NCBI GenBank assembly: GCA_017303355.1
Contig: JAFLCU010000010.1
Coordinates: forward strand, 62,001 to 126,000
From: Caulobacterales bacterium
GTDB taxonomy: Bacteria > Pseudomonadota > Alphaproteobacteria > Caulobacterales > Aquidulcibacteraceae
Reading direction: 5' to 3'
DNA: 64,000 nt
Positions 1 through 9,532 of the stretch are shown piece by piece. The first letter of the stretch is position 1; each line of letters starts with the position of its first letter. The position numbers and the translations under genes are program-made. Under the pieces are notes generated by a model that saw nothing but the letters and a program-made list of their open reading frames with translations, was not told the DNA's origin and ran no database searches.

Positions 1-1687
<1,687 letters not shown>

Positions 1688-1731
1688 GCTGAGAATGATA
1701 AAAGCAACACCCGAAACAATAGCGCCCACAC

Positions 1732-2052
1732 ATGCTCGTGACGCCGATAAACGGCACGTTCGACGATCTTCGGGACCGCCCTGCAAGCATGACGGAAACG
1801 GAGCGCTGGGCGTTAGGGGATGCGCTATACAAACAGGGCTCGAAGGGCGTTATTTTCACGCCCAACGAACATCCTCGCGTGCGAGCCATCACCGTATTCA
1901 ACGCCGATGTGTTGGGTTCATCGGCTCAGGCCGCCCACTATCGCTTTCTTTGGGATGGCGTAGCGATCCGCACAATTTATGATTTTTCGGATGGAACGGA
2001 AGTCACGCGTGACGAGCTTCTGGTCGAGTCCGGCGCGCGCGCAGCGGCATAG
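1732..2052 (+). pseudogene. RES-domain toxin remnant (C-terminal part only)
   Basis: 106 aa. The segment with ALGDALYKQGSKGVIFTPN, followed by an ITVFNADVLGSS strand and a YRFLWDGVAI end, resembles the C-terminal half of RES-domain toxins, which degrade NAD+ in RES-Xre toxin-antitoxin systems. A complete RES domain is around 150 aa with catalytic Arg/Tyr/Ser spread through it. Here the N-terminal part is absent and the frame opens 45 bp after the methyltransferase stop. No Xre-type antitoxin gene lies upstream. I read it as an eroded remnant at the left edge of the island. A stand-alone small protein is the alternative. Confidence 0.4.
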
Positions 2053-2062
2053 GTGATCCCAC

Positions 2063-5000
2063 ATGCGCGTCGCCAACGGTGTGCGACTCTATTCGGCATC
2101 GGACCTCGTGAATTACATGGGGTGCGATCACGCGACGCTGTTCGATCTGCGCCAGCTCACGCAGCCGGTGGAAATTCCGACAGACGATGCCTACACGGTG
2201 TTGCTCCAGGAAAAAGGCCTAGAGCACGAGCGCGCCTACCTTGAATCGCTGCGTCGAGAAGGGCGAAGCGTTGTTGAGATTCCGTCGGCTGACGACGTAA
2301 CGACGCGTGCGCGCTTGACAGTGGAGGCTTTGAAGGCCGGCGCCGATGTCATCTATCAAGGGGCCCTTCTGGCGTCGCCTTGGCACGGGTATTCGGACTT
2401 CCTTCTGCGTCGGGATGGCGTTGCGTCCACGCTCGGCGCTTATGCCTACGATGTCGCCGACACCAAGCTCGCTCGCCAGGCCAAACCCAAGCACGTCTTG
2501 CAGCTCTGCGTTTACGCGCATTTGCTTCGTACTATCCAGGGTGTGGCCCCGCCGCTGTTGCTTGTGGCGCTGGGCGGGGGTGGTCGTGAAGCAGTTCGCG
2601 GTGCGGATGTCGTCGCATACTACGAGTTTGCGCGTCGGCGCTTCGAAACGTTTGTCGCGGACCCACCAGCAATCACGACACCGGAGCCGTGCGGCCATTG
2701 CACATTCTGCCGTTGGCGAACGCAATGCGACGGCGACTGGGATCGCAACGATCACCTTTCGCTGGTCGCCAATATCTCAAAGGTCCAGCGCGGAAAGCTC
2801 GCCGCGGCAGGCATCGAAAAGATGGCCGCGCTCGCTGTCGCTCCGCCGGACCTCACCGTGGATATCCGTGGTGATGTACTCGCCCGTCTGAAGACACAGG
2901 CCCGCTTGCAGACAGCACGTCGCGCCACGGGTGATGCTGAGGTCGTGATAGCGCCACGGGTGGCCGGTCGGGGTTTTGATCGCTTGCCGCCGCCGGCTGT
3001 TGGGGATCTCTTCTTTGATATTGAAGGTGATCCACTATTTGAAGGCGGTCTCGAATATCTCTTCGGGCTGTTGCGCCTAGAAGACGGCGAGGAGCGCTTT
3101 CAGGCGTTTTGGGCGCATGATCGGGTCGCCGAGAAGGCGTCCTTTGAAGCTTTGATCGACGCGATTGTTGAGCACCTCGCGGGCCATGCCACAGCCCATG
3201 TCTATCACTACGCCTCGTACGAGGAGAGCGCGCTCAAGCGTCTCGCCATGTTTCATGGCACGCGCGAAAAGGAGGTGGATGACCTTTTGCGCGGAGGTAA
3301 ATTGGTCGATCTCTTCCGCGCCGTGCGCGAAGGCATTCAGGTCGGTGAACCGCGTTATTCCCTAAAGAACGTCGAAACATACTACATGGACGCCTCGCGC
3401 GCAGGCGACGTCACGACCGCGGGCGACAGCATCGTCATGTACGAGCGGTGGCGCCGGCTGGGTGATGCGTCGATATTGCAGGAAATCCTCGCCTATAACG
3501 AGATCGATTGCCGCTCGACCATGCGCTGCCGTGATTGGCTGCTCGAACGCCGACCCGCCGATGCGGTGTGGCGTTCGGATGTGGGTGTCGCGCCTGACAC
3601 GCCGGAGAAGCAGGCAAAGCGCGCTGAGACCGACGCGAAGACCGTGTCGCTGGTGAACGAGCTCGTCGCCTGCGTCGATGAAGACAAGTCTTGGCGTCAG
3701 CTTGTGGCCCACATGCTGGAATTCCACCGGCGAGAGGCCAAGCCAGCGTGGTGGGCCCAATTTACCCGCGCCGAGTTCAGCGAAGAGGAGCTCATCGATG
3801 ATGCTGAATGCATCGGCGCTATGGAGCGCACGGATACGCCGCCTTGGGCCGACAAAAAGTCGACAGTGTTCGAGTTCTCCTTTCCAGCGCAGGATTTCAA
3901 GTTTCGCGTCGGCGACGAACCGGTGCGATCGGAGACACTTGAGCCCGCGGGCGAAATCGTGGCGCTCGACGAGGACACGCGGACGATCGCGCTGAAGCTC
4001 GGTCCGAAGCGCTCTTCGTTGGGCGGGCGTTTGTCGATCATTCCCAAGGGACCGGTCGGCGATCAAGTATTGCGCGACGCGATTTATCGTTTTGCCAGCG
4101 CCCTCGCTGCCAACCAAGCACGGTATTCAGGACTCATTGATATTATGCGCGCGATCGCGCCGCGTTTTCGCACACGCACTGACCCAGTAATTGTCAGGCC
4201 GGACCGCGATGTGATTGATGAGGCGATTGCCGCAATAGGTGATCTCGATCAATCGTATATGCTGGTCCAAGGCCCACCGGGCGCAGGCAAAACCCATCTA
4301 GCCTCTCACGCCATCATCGAACTCATTCGCGCGGGCAAACGAGTGGGCGTCGCCTCTCACTCGCACAAGGCGATCAATGCTTTGCTCTCGGCCGTAGAAG
4401 GGCGGGCCGAAGAGTGCGCCTTCACATTTCGCGGCGTGAAGAAGTCGTCGAACGAGCGGCAATTCTTCGAAAACGGCAAGCACATCGCAAATACACTGGA
4501 CAATGACGAAGCGACCAATGGCGGTCACCAATTGGTTGCTGGGACCGCTTGGCTGTTTGCGCGCCCCGATCTCGATCAGCGCATCGACTATTTATTTATC
4601 GACGAGGCGGGGCAGGTCAGTCTCGCGAACGTACTGGCTATGGGAGTCTGCGCGCGCAACATCGTGTTGGTCGGCGATCAAATGCAGCTTTCTCAGCCGA
4701 TCCAAGGGGATCATCCCGGCGGGTCCGGCCGATCAGCGCTTGAGCATCTCCTGGGGGATGCAGCAACGGTGCCCCCCAATCGAGGCGTGTTCCTGCCAGA
4801 AACCCGCCGCATGCATTCGTCCATCTGCCGGTTCATCTCCGATGCGGTGTATGATGGAAGATTGCATGCTGACGCGGACGCCGATCGCCAGCGCCTCGTT
4901 GTTGACGTCGCTATGGATCCCGATGCTTTGGCGCCGGTTGGTTTGCGTTTTGTCGATGTGATCAGCGTTGGTTGCGCGCAGCGCTCTGCCCCGGAAGCGG

Positions 5001-5416
5001 AGCGGCTAAAGCGGACCTATGATGCGTTGATTGGCCAGCGCTGGATCGATCGTGACGAAGTCGAGCACGAACTGGGCGTGGGGGACGTTCTTGTTGTCAC
5101 GCCCTACAACATGCAGGTCAATCTCTTGCAATCTGTTCTGCGCGCTGGCGCCAGAGTAGGCACGGTCGACAAGTTCCAGGGCCAGCAAGCGCCAGTGGTG
5201 CTGATTTCGATGACAACGTCATCGGGCGAGGATCTACCTCGCAATATTGAATTTCTCTACAGCAAGAACCGGCTGAACGTCGCGATCAGTCGGGCGCGTT
5301 GTTTGGCGGTTGTGTTCGCGAGCCCGCGTTTGCTCGAAATCAGTTGCAACACTGTGGCGCAGATGAAGCTCGTGAACACCTTGTGCTGGGCCAAGCTCTA
5401 TTCGGAGACGAACTAA
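2063..5416 (+). CDS. RecB-like nuclease / RNase H-like nuclease / SF1 helicase fusion (TM0106-type), copy 1
   Basis: 1117 aa, three catalytic modules. (1) A RecB/Cas4-like nuclease at about 1-240 with D112 (GYSDFLLR), D130/D133-x-K135 (DVADTK), a QLCVYAHLL helix and a Cys cluster C210-x2-C213-x2-C216-x5-C222 that could bind iron-sulfur or zinc. (2) An RNase H-like DEDD nuclease from about 310 with D319-I-E321-G-D323, HVYHYASYE and YNEIDCRS. (3) An SF1 Upf1/Dna2-like helicase with Walker A GPPGAGKT (K743), Walker B D847-E848, GDQMQLSQPIQGD, TPYNMQVNLL, VDKFQGQ and NRLNVAISRAR. This combination suggests unwinding plus degradation of nucleic acid, as in defence or repair. The ATG is 10 bp after the RES remnant. 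A paralogue starts at 57611. Confidence 0.85.
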   Translation: MRVANGVRLYSASDLVNYMGCDHATLFDLRQLTQPVEIPTDDAYTVLLQEKGLEHERAYLESLRREGRSVVEIPSADDVTTRARLTVEALKAGADVIYQGALLASPWHGYSDFLLRRDGVASTLGAYAYDVADTKLARQAKPKHVLQLCVYAHLLRTIQGVAPPLLLVALGGGGREAVRGADVVAYYEFARRRFETFVADPPAITTPEPCGHCTFCRWRTQCDGDWDRNDHLSLVANISKVQRGKLAAAGIEKMAALAVAPPDLTVDIRGDVLARLKTQARLQTARRATGDAEVVIAPRVAGRGFDRLPPPAVGDLFFDIEGDPLFEGGLEYLFGLLRLEDGEERFQAFWAHDRVAEKASFEALIDAIVEHLAGHATAHVYHYASYEESALKRLAMFHGTREKEVDDLLRGGKLVDLFRAVREGIQVGEPRYSLKNVETYYMDASRAGDVTTAGDSIVMYERWRRLGDASILQEILAYNEIDCRSTMRCRDWLLERRPADAVWRSDVGVAPDTPEKQAKRAETDAKTVSLVNELVACVDEDKSWRQLVAHMLEFHRREAKPAWWAQFTRAEFSEEELIDDAECIGAMERTDTPPWADKKSTVFEFSFPAQDFKFRVGDEPVRSETLEPAGEIVALDEDTRTIALKLGPKRSSLGGRLSIIPKGPVGDQVLRDAIYRFASALAANQARYSGLIDIMRAIAPRFRTRTDPVIVRPDRDVIDEAIAAIGDLDQSYMLVQGPPGAGKTHLASHAIIELIRAGKRVGVASHSHKAINALLSAVEGRAEECAFTFRGVKKSSNERQFFENGKHIANTLDNDEATNGGHQLVAGTAWLFARPDLDQRIDYLFIDEAGQVSLANVLAMGVCARNIVLVGDQMQLSQPIQGDHPGGSGRSALEHLLGDAATVPPNRGVFLPETRRMHSSICRFISDAVYDGRLHADADADRQRLVVDVAMDPDALAPVGLRFVDVISVGCAQRSAPEAERLKRTYDALIGQRWIDRDEVEHELGVGDVLVVTPYNMQVNLLQSVLRAGARVGTVDKFQGQQAPVVLISMTTSSGEDLPRNIEFLYSKNRLNVAISRARCLAVVFASPRLLEISCNTVAQMKLVNTLCWAKLYSETN

Positions 5417-5509
5417 ATCAGCGATCGCGCCCGTCTTTGTTAAGCTTCGCAACGGCGGTCGATTCGGTGTGGTTGCTGGTGCCTGCGCGAAAGTCGAAGG
5501 AGGTGCAAA

Positions 5510-6205
5510 ATGGTGCGGTTGTTGGTCGTCGATACCGAGACCGGTGGCATCGATCCGGAGACGCACTCCATTCTGTCTTTTGCGGGCGTCGTTTGGAATG
5601 ACGGGGAGATTGAGGCTGAGCTCGACCTAAAGGTCGTAGAGCCTCTGCTCGCGGTGACCGTGCAGGCAATGCAGATAAACCGCATCAGTCTGGTTGATCA
5701 CGCTGTCGGCGCGGTGACACCGCAAGAAGGGGCCAAGAAATTGGCGACGTTCTTGCGCAAACATTTTGGAGCCGAGTTGAAGGCGGGCAGCAAAGTCGCC
5801 TTGGCCGGGCACAATGTCGGGTTCGATATTGGCTTTCTGAAGCGGCTGTGTCGCTTGGGCGGCGTCTCGTTTAACGAGCTGTTCTCCCATCGAAGCTTGG
5901 ACACGTCGAGCATCCTCCGTTTCATGGGATTGGCTGGGCGTGCGCCCCTACAGGGCGCTGGCCTTGAAGAGGCGCTGCAGCACTTCCAAATCGTCATCCC
6001 AGAGCCATTGCGACACACAGCTTTAGGCGACGCTCGCGGAACGGCGGAGCTCTTAAACAAGCTCATCAGTCTGGAACGGGTGGTAGACGAGCAGGACAAG
6101 CGTCCGAACACAACGGCGCGAGGAGCGTCACGTCCGCGCGCCAAACCTGGCGCTAAGAAGGCCACGGCGCCCGCAACCACGATTGCACGCCGGACGAGAC
6201 GCTAA
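5510..6205 (+). CDS. DEDDh 3'-5' exonuclease (RNase T / DnaQ epsilon-like) with basic tail
   Basis: 231 aa. The exonuclease fold shows Exo I VVDTETGG (D8, E10), Exo II HNVGFDIGFL (D106) and Exo III H169-x4-D174, so all four metal ligands plus the catalytic His are present. After residue ~190 there is a low-complexity Lys/Arg/Ala/Pro tail, probably nucleic-acid binding. A consensus Shine-Dalgarno AAGGAGGTG sits 5 nt before the ATG, which fixes the start. It follows the nuclease-helicase by 93 bp in the same direction, and a membrane-protein gene follows 26 bp later, consistent with one transcription unit. Confidence 0.85.
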   Translation: MVRLLVVDTETGGIDPETHSILSFAGVVWNDGEIEAELDLKVVEPLLAVTVQAMQINRISLVDHAVGAVTPQEGAKKLATFLRKHFGAELKAGSKVALAGHNVGFDIGFLKRLCRLGGVSFNELFSHRSLDTSSILRFMGLAGRAPLQGAGLEEALQHFQIVIPEPLRHTALGDARGTAELLNKLISLERVVDEQDKRPNTTARGASRPRAKPGAKKATAPATTIARRTRR

Positions 6206-6231
6206 TGTCTTCACAAGGCGCGAGTTAAGTC

Positions 6232-6951
6232 ATGGACGGTCTGTCGAAGCTCTCCGACTACGACATCTTCGGATATTTGGCGCCTGGCCTCGTCTTGCTA
6301 GTCGTGTGTGACCTGACGTTCGGCACAACAGTGTTCGCGAACGGGATGACCGTCACGACAGGCGCGCTTGTTGTCATAGCGTCCTATGTGATTGGGCATG
6401 CCACGGCCGCTGGAGCAGCGTTCTTCTGGGACCGAATTCTGGTTCGCGGCCTGATGGGAATGCCCACCGAAATCCTCATGCGTAAGCGCGTGAAGGGTGG
6501 GTTCGCTTGGCGGAAGTGGTTTTTCAGCGGCTTCTTCGATCCCCTTCCTACGGAAGTGCGAAAGCGGGTGCTATCTCGCGCAGGTTTCACGGAGGAGGAG
6601 TTTGACGAGGCTCCGAACGATAATTGGGGGGAGCGGGTCTTCGCGCGTGCGTGGCCCATCATCAAACGGGATCCAGTACCGTACGGCAGAATGGAATCCT
6701 TCCTTCGCCTGTACGGCTTTTGTCGCAATATTAGCTTCGTCGCGTTCGTGGTTGCGCTGATATTTTTGATCTATCCGTCGGCGTCGTTCGGCCTTCCCGC
6801 CAACAGTCCGGTACCTGCGCTTGCGGCGCTGCTGATTTCTCTTGTGATGTTTCACCGCTATCTGAAATTCCTGCGGCTCTATAGTTTCGAGGTCTTTTCG
6901 ACTTATGCGGAGCCTGCACTTGTTGCGGGCGGCGGACCTACGGGCGGCTGA
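6232..6951 (+). CDS. Four-helix membrane protein of unknown function
   Basis: 239 aa, no recognised family. Hydrophobic segments lie at about 13-30 (YLAPGLVLLVVCDL), 42-65 (ALVVIASYVIGHATAAG), 166-185 (ISFVAFVVALIFLIYP) and 191-208 (ALAALLISLVMF). A charged ~100-residue cytoplasmic or periplasmic loop rich in Arg, Asp and Glu separates the two pairs. It starts 26 bp after the exonuclease stop. In this context (nuclease-helicase, exonuclease, membrane protein, then AbiE) it could be a membrane effector or anchor of a defence-like unit, but nothing in the sequence shows an activity. Confidence 0.6.
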   Translation: MDGLSKLSDYDIFGYLAPGLVLLVVCDLTFGTTVFANGMTVTTGALVVIASYVIGHATAAGAAFFWDRILVRGLMGMPTEILMRKRVKGGFAWRKWFFSGFFDPLPTEVRKRVLSRAGFTEEEFDEAPNDNWGERVFARAWPIIKRDPVPYGRMESFLRLYGFCRNISFVAFVVALIFLIYPSASFGLPANSPVPALAALLISLVMFHRYLKFLRLYSFEVFSTYAEPALVAGGGPTGG

Positions 6952-7197
6952 AGTCTGTCAAAAACGCGGGAACGCCGATGGTCGCGAGTAATCTCCGGCA
7001 ACGCCGCCTGATTTCGGGCTCTGCTTAGGGAGGGCTTGAAGTTTGGGAGCTGCTTGGCGTGGCTCAACGCCTGTCGGGCTGAATGAAAAGGCAATAACTT
7101 CAAATGGATGCGAGATTGGAATTAGTGGCGCCAAGGTAACGAATGGCGATACCTTAGGTACACTAATTCGATATTAATAAGAAAAAGAGTACATAAA

Positions 7198-7214
7198 GTA
7201 TCGTTTCGTGATAC
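7198..7214 (+). promoter_or_regulatory. Candidate AbiEi operator upstream of the abiE pair
   Basis: An inverted repeat GTATC-N7-GATAC sits just before the AbiEi GTG (7224) in an AT-rich stretch that contrasts with the surrounding GC-rich DNA. AbiEi-type antitoxins are known to repress their own promoter through inverted repeats, so this is the natural place for such a site. No Shine-Dalgarno is visible before the GTG, so a leaderless transcript is possible. Confidence 0.35.
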
Positions 7215-7223
7215 ATTGCCGGT

Positions 7224-8027
7224 GTGAAACCGGACCATCACCCACCGCACGCCCGCGCCTACGTGGACGACCTGGCTGCCTCTGGCCGTCACCATTTCAC
7301 GTCGGCGGACGCTCAAAAGGCGCTTGGCGTGTCGCCAGCGGCAGCAAAACTCGCCCTGGGCCGCCTGGCCAAGCAGAAGCTTGTGGCCTCTCCGGCACGC
7401 GGCTTCTACGTGATCGTGCCCCCAGAGTATCGCGCGCTCGGGTGCCTCCCCGGTGACCAATTCATCCCGGCGCTCATGCAATGGCAGGGGCTCTCTTACT
7501 ATGCCGGCCTCCTGTCGGCGGCTCAGTATTATGGCGCGGCGCACCACGCGCCGCAGGTGTTTCAGGTGCTGCTGCCGCGGCGGCGTTTAAATATCACGTG
7601 CGGCGCCGTGCGTGTGGCCTTCTACTCTCGCCGCAACCTCTCCGCTGTCGCGACGCGCTTGTTCAATACGCCCCGCGGTACGATCGCCGTCTCAACGCCT
7701 GAGGCGACGGCGATTGATCTCGTCGGCTATCATCATCATGTCGGCGGCTTCGACAACGTCGCCACGGTCCTCGCCGAACTTGCAGAACAGATCGATGCAG
7801 CCAAGCTGGTGGACGCCGCGCGGACGGCGCCGCTGCCTTGGGCGCAGCGTCTGGGCTATTTGCTGGATCACATCGGCGTGGGCGATCGGGCAGGGCCGTT
7901 GCGCGACTATGTGAAAGCACTCGCACACGATTATGCGCCGCTTCTGTCGTCGGCGGACTCGGTAGAAGCTGAACGCGACACGAACTGGAAGCTCTTCGTC
8001 AATGAGCGCGTGGAGGCTGAGGTTTGA
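7224..8027 (+). CDS. AbiEi-family antitoxin / transcriptional regulator
   Basis: 267 aa with an N-terminal winged helix (FTSADAQKALGVSPAAAKLALGRL at ~24-47, followed by a GFYVIVPPEYR wing). A C-terminal antitoxin domain has LSYYAGLLSAAQYYGAAHH and the STPEATAIDLVGY segment conserved in AbiEi_4 proteins. In type IV toxin-antitoxin systems AbiEi represses the operon and counteracts the AbiEii nucleotidyltransferase without binding it. It uses a GTG start. The stop codon overlaps the TTG start of the toxin gene, the usual coupled arrangement. Family assignment is strong from domain order and the partner gene. Confidence 0.85.
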   Translation: MKPDHHPPHARAYVDDLAASGRHHFTSADAQKALGVSPAAAKLALGRLAKQKLVASPARGFYVIVPPEYRALGCLPGDQFIPALMQWQGLSYYAGLLSAAQYYGAAHHAPQVFQVLLPRRRLNITCGAVRVAFYSRRNLSAVATRLFNTPRGTIAVSTPEATAIDLVGYHHHVGGFDNVATVLAELAEQIDAAKLVDAARTAPLPWAQRLGYLLDHIGVGDRAGPLRDYVKALAHDYAPLLSSADSVEAERDTNWKLFVNERVEAEV

Positions 8028-8851
8028 TCCCGCGCGACTACATCACCGCCTGGCGCAAGAACGCGCCCTGGGTGCAAGACATCCAAGTCGAGCAGGACCT
8101 GGTCATCTGCCGAGCGCTCGTTGCGATTTTCTCCCATCCTCTCTTGTCGAAGGCGCTCGCCTTCCGAGGCGGCACCGCGCTCTACAAAATCTTCCTCAAG
8201 CCGGCTGCGCGTTATTCTGAGGACATCGATCTGGTGCAGGTCGAGGCAGCACGCGCCGGGCCCATAATGGACGCGCTGCACGAAGTGCTTGATCCATGGC
8301 TAGGCAAGCCGACCTTCAAGCAAAGCGAAGGCCGCGTCACCTTCTTCTATCGCTTTGAGTCAGAAGGTCAGCCGCCGATCAAGCTCCGGCTCAAGGTCGA
8401 GATCAACACACGAGAGCACTTCACTGTCTATGGTCTGGCGACGCAGCCCTTCGCCGTAGACTCGCCCTGGTTCAAGGGCGAGTGCGCAATTCTCACCTAC
8501 GAGTTGGACGAACTGCTCGGCACCAAGATGCGCGCACTGCACCAACGCCGGAAGGGACGCGATCTTCTGGACCTTCATCTCGCCCTGAAAAGCGGCGCCG
8601 CCGATCCGGCGCGCATTGTCGAGGCGTTTCGTCGTTACATGGACGAGGAAGGCCATCCGACGACGCGCGCGATGTTCGAGAAGACCTTCGCCGGTAAGCT
8701 CGACGATCCGGTGTTTCGCGCCGATATCGCCCCGCTCCTGGCGCCGGGCTACGAGTGGGACATAGATGCAGCCGCCGACAATGTGCGCACGCGACTGATC
8801 GAAATTTTGCCAGGCGATCCCTGGAAGGGAGACGGCAAGCCGAAGGCGTGA
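8024..8851 (+). CDS. AbiEii-family nucleotidyltransferase toxin
   Basis: 275 aa. The nucleotidyltransferase core is clear: FRGGTALYKIF followed by RYSEDIDLV (GG[TS]xLxK...R.SxDxDL, metal ligands in SEDIDL), then RLKVEINTRE supplying the third acidic ligand. A late helix with KMRALHQRRKGRDLLDL is the second AbiEii motif. Such toxins modify tRNA or other substrates with nucleotides and act as abortive-infection or persistence factors. Translation probably starts at TTG 8024, overlapping the antitoxin stop by 4 nt; no better start exists downstream before the catalytic motif. Downstream DNA holds phased GGGAAA repeats. Confidence 0.85.
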   Translation: MIPRDYITAWRKNAPWVQDIQVEQDLVICRALVAIFSHPLLSKALAFRGGTALYKIFLKPAARYSEDIDLVQVEAARAGPIMDALHEVLDPWLGKPTFKQSEGRVTFFYRFESEGQPPIKLRLKVEINTREHFTVYGLATQPFAVDSPWFKGECAILTYELDELLGTKMRALHQRRKGRDLLDLHLALKSGAADPARIVEAFRRYMDEEGHPTTRAMFEKTFAGKLDDPVFRADIAPLLAPGYEWDIDAAADNVRTRLIEILPGDPWKGDGKPKA

Positions 8852-8874
8852 CGAGCCGTTGCAGTTTTCCGCGC

Positions 8875-8900
8875 GGGAAACGTCGGGAAACGGCGGGAAA
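8875..8900 (+). repeat. Three GGGAAA repeats in exact 10-bp phase (array A)
   Basis: GGGAAA occurs at 8875, 8885 and 8895 as consecutive 10-mers of the form CGNCGGGAAA. The first unit is also the right arm of an imperfect palindrome with the preceding GTTTTCC. The 10-bp phasing puts all copies on one helical face, typical of a protein-binding array. An array of the same architecture is at 49058-49083 in the second island. Confidence 0.7.
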
Positions 8901-9064
8901 TCATCGCTTCGGTGACGCGACCGCAACGACATGGTGGTTGGAGCCATTGCGCCGTGGAGCGCATCTTGGACGTGGGGACTTCGAGGCACTCGCCACACTG
9001 CGCTGGATGCAGGCTGCGGCGGGCGACGACGGGTAAGAGCATGACGAGGACGACTTAAACCCGT

Positions 9065-9259
9065 TCACCGTTGCTTGTCGGTGCGGCGCTGAAACTCCTC
9101 GCGCGCCAGCTGCCTGCCGATCCGCTGGGCGAGCTCCTTCAGTTTCTCGTAAGCCTCCGGCGCGTGTGCCGCGAGGTCTGAGGTCTTCGGAAGCACCGAG
9201 GGGTCGGGCTCCCCGCTGTCTCGATCAGTCGCCACAATCGGTTCTAACGGGAGAGCCAC
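9065..9259 (-). CDS. Small hypothetical protein of the accessory region
   Basis: 64 aa, GTG start. The sequence is hydrophilic, with a PSVLPKTSDLAAHAPEAYEKL segment then an amphipathic basic helix (LAQRIGRQLAREEFQRR). Similar short proteins occur beside recombinase or mobilisation genes in alphaproteobacteria, as far as I recall; I cannot confirm this by search. Two GGAAAA units in 10-bp phase lie 6-21 bp upstream of the start. No Shine-Dalgarno is evident. Function unknown. Confidence 0.55.
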   Translation of the reverse strand: MALPLEPIVATDRDSGEPDPSVLPKTSDLAAHAPEAYEKLKELAQRIGRQLAREEFQRRTDKQR

Positions 9260-9264
9260 ACGCC

Positions 9265-9280
9265 GGAAAAGTCCGGAAAA
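9265..9280 (+). repeat. Two CCGGAAAA repeats in 10-bp phase (array B)
   Basis: CCGGAAAA is repeated at a 10-bp interval (GGAAAA at 9265 and 9275) and is followed by GGG. It sits directly upstream of the leftward small ORF ending at 9065. It is similar in period and composition to the GGGAAA arrays and may be a variant binding site or promoter element. Confidence 0.5.
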
Positions 9281-9532
9281 GGGTTTGAGCCTTCAAGGCC
9301 CGTCCTTAGGTGGCTCCTGGGCGACCAAGCTTCGATTCCAGTCCTGAAGCACGCTAAACACCTGGTCCCAGGCCCGGAATTCGGCCAATTCGGGGTTCAA
9401 ACAATTATCGTCGCGGCCCACCATTTCCACACGCGCTGCAATTGATCTCGCGCAAGGACGGCGAGGCGATCTCGTTGGTGCAATGGCGCGCGAACGCTTC
9501 GGGTTCGCTGTCGTTACGGCAGGGATCGCGCC

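Noticed and set aside
3362..4117. 251-aa minus-strand frame inside the first nuclease-helicase
   Set aside because: Antisense to conserved RNase H-like and helicase domains, with Arg-rich low-complexity composition.
9441..9532. Possible gene remnant ending at the monooxygenase start (frame reading QLISRKDGEAISLVQW)
   Set aside because: The open stretch is about 30 residues with no start and no recognised family; it could be chance in GC-rich DNA.
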